Source: Streptomyces barringtoniae
GTDB lineage: Bacteria > Actinomycetota > Actinomycetes > Streptomycetales > Streptomycetaceae
DNA length: 64,000 nt
Assembly: GCF_020819595.1 (NCBI RefSeq)
Contig: NZ_JAJHNP010000010.1
Location: forward strand, 248,001-312,000
Direction of reading: 5' to 3'
This document shows, one piece after another, positions 63,226 to 64,000 of this stretch. The position numbers were made by a program, and so were the translations under genes. Numbering within the stretch: position 1 is the stretch's first letter; each line of letters opens with the position of its first letter. The notes beneath the pieces were generated by a model, which did no database searches, was not told the origin of the DNA, and was given only the letters and a program-made list of their open reading frames with translations.

Positions 63226-64000
63226 CCTGGCTGCTGGAGAAGATCAACGGTGGTCTGGTCCGCGTGTTCCTGATCGTCGTGGGCCTGTTCTGGCTCGTGC
63301 CGACGATCGGGCTGCTCGCCTCCTCCCTGCGCTCGCCGGAGGACATGAGCGCGAGCGGCTGGTGGAAGGTGTTCACCAAACCGTCCCAACTCACCTTCGA
63401 CAGCTACCAGAAGCTGCTGCAGAGCGGCGACATCACCCACTCCCTGTGGAACACCGTACTGATCACCGTTCCGGCGACGGTCCTGGTCGTCGTGGTCGGC
63501 TCCCTCGCGGGTTACGCGTTCGCGTGGATGGAGTTCCCGGGCCGGGACTGGTGGTTCCTGGGCGTGGTGAGCCTGCTGGTGGTGCCGGTGCAGGTGGCGC
63601 TGATCCCGATCGCCGAACTGTTCGGCAGGATCGGCCTGTTCGGGAGCATCCTCGGTGTGATCCTGTTCCACACCGGCTTCGGTCTGCCGTTCGCGGTGTT
63701 CCTGCTGCGGAACTTCTTCGCGGAGATCCCGCGCGAGCTGCTGGAGGCGGCCCGGCTCGACGGCGCCGGCGAACTGCGGCTGTTCGCACGGGTGGTGATG
63801 CCGCTCGCCGGGCCGGCGATCGCGAGCCTGGGCATCTTCCAGTTCCTGTGGGTGTGGAACGACATGCTGGTCGCGCTGGTGTTCACCAAGTCGGGCACCC
63901 AGCCGATCACGGTCGCGCTGCAGACGCAGGTACGGCAGTTCGGCAACAACATCGACGTGCTGGCACCCGGCGCGTTCATCTCCATGGTGATCCCGCTGGC
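63222..64000 (+). CDS. Sugar ABC permease, second subunit, 3' end cut by window
   Basis: 259 residues visible from ATG 63222, which overlaps the previous stop (ATGA). Starts MTWLLEKINGGLVRVFLIVV. EAA motif IPRELLEAARLDGAGELRLF near residue 168. Resembles AglG-type alpha-glucoside permeases in length and signature. An ATPase gene is not seen; Streptomyces often uses the shared MsiK. Confidence 0.93.
   Translation, partial: MTWLLEKINGGLVRVFLIVVGLFWLVPTIGLLASSLRSPEDMSASGWWKVFTKPSQLTFDSYQKLLQSGDITHSLWNTVLITVPATVLVVVVGSLAGYAFAWMEFPGRDWWFLGVVSLLVVPVQVALIPIAELFGRIGLFGSILGVILFHTGFGLPFAVFLLRNFFAEIPRELLEAARLDGAGELRLFARVVMPLAGPAIASLGIFQFLWVWNDMLVALVFTKSGTQPITVALQTQVRQFGNNIDVLAPGAFISMVIPL

Overview
The window is high-GC DNA with dense genes, GTG/TTG starts, Shine-Dalgarno sites of the GGAGG type and stop codons that are nearly all TGA. 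It is a Streptomyces chromosome. An SsgA-like sporulation protein, a LAETG sortase substrate, SigU/anti-sigma, NnaR, PkaA/PkaB and a bldA-type TTA codon all point there. From memory the gene order matches the conserved SCO2920-SCO2980 core region of S. coelicolor; I could not verify this by alignment. I see no insertion sequence, prophage, CRISPR array or plasmid gene.

Layout. 1-9.1 kb: the 5' part of a secreted M6 metalloprotease, a small membrane protein, two RDD membrane proteins, ssgG, a GlcD-type FAD oxidase, and tyrosine catabolism (hpd with a divergent AsnC/Lrp regulator). 9.1-16.8 kb: a Lon-like secreted peptidase, then a compact amino-acid module (N-succinylamino acid racemase, GNAT transferase, PucR regulator, M20 desuccinylase, APC permease) and an IclR regulator. 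Together the racemase, GNAT and M20 genes fit the known N-succinylation route for turning D- into L-amino acids. 17-23 kb: a DEAD/DEAH helicase, an MFS pump, tRNA-Cys, a tiny secreted peptide with a chaplin-like end, and a double-domain SUKH-4-like orphan immunity protein. 23-28 kb: a three-subunit xanthine dehydrogenase-type molybdenum enzyme whose iron-sulfur subunit carries a long disordered extension. 28-33 kb: a GH20 hexosaminidase with a DasR-like site and paired operators, a DUF3039 protein, YqgE, MurA and HU. 33-44 kb: malic enzyme, a HelD/HelR-like ATPase, SigU and its anti-sigma factor, a CGNR regulator, a methyltransferase, and the nitrate pair nnaR-narK. 44-53 kb: a LysR/MFS pair, then the ssrA(tmRNA)-smpB-S41 protease-ftsX-ftsE block, a zinc-ribbon membrane protein, a LAETG surface protein and prfB. 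53-60 kb: the kinases pkaB and pkaA, with a divergent FHA-domain, EccC/FtsK-like ATPase. 60-64 kb: a sugar ABC importer (binding protein and two permeases, the second cut by the window end).

The most notable points are: the D-to-L amino acid module; the kinase/FHA-ATPase neighbourhood, where PkaA carries four T-x-V-L-P repeats that could be phospho-threonine docking sites; the unusual iron-sulfur subunit; the paired operators upstream of the hexosaminidase; the single TTA codon in the S41 protease gene; and the small chaplin-like peptide.
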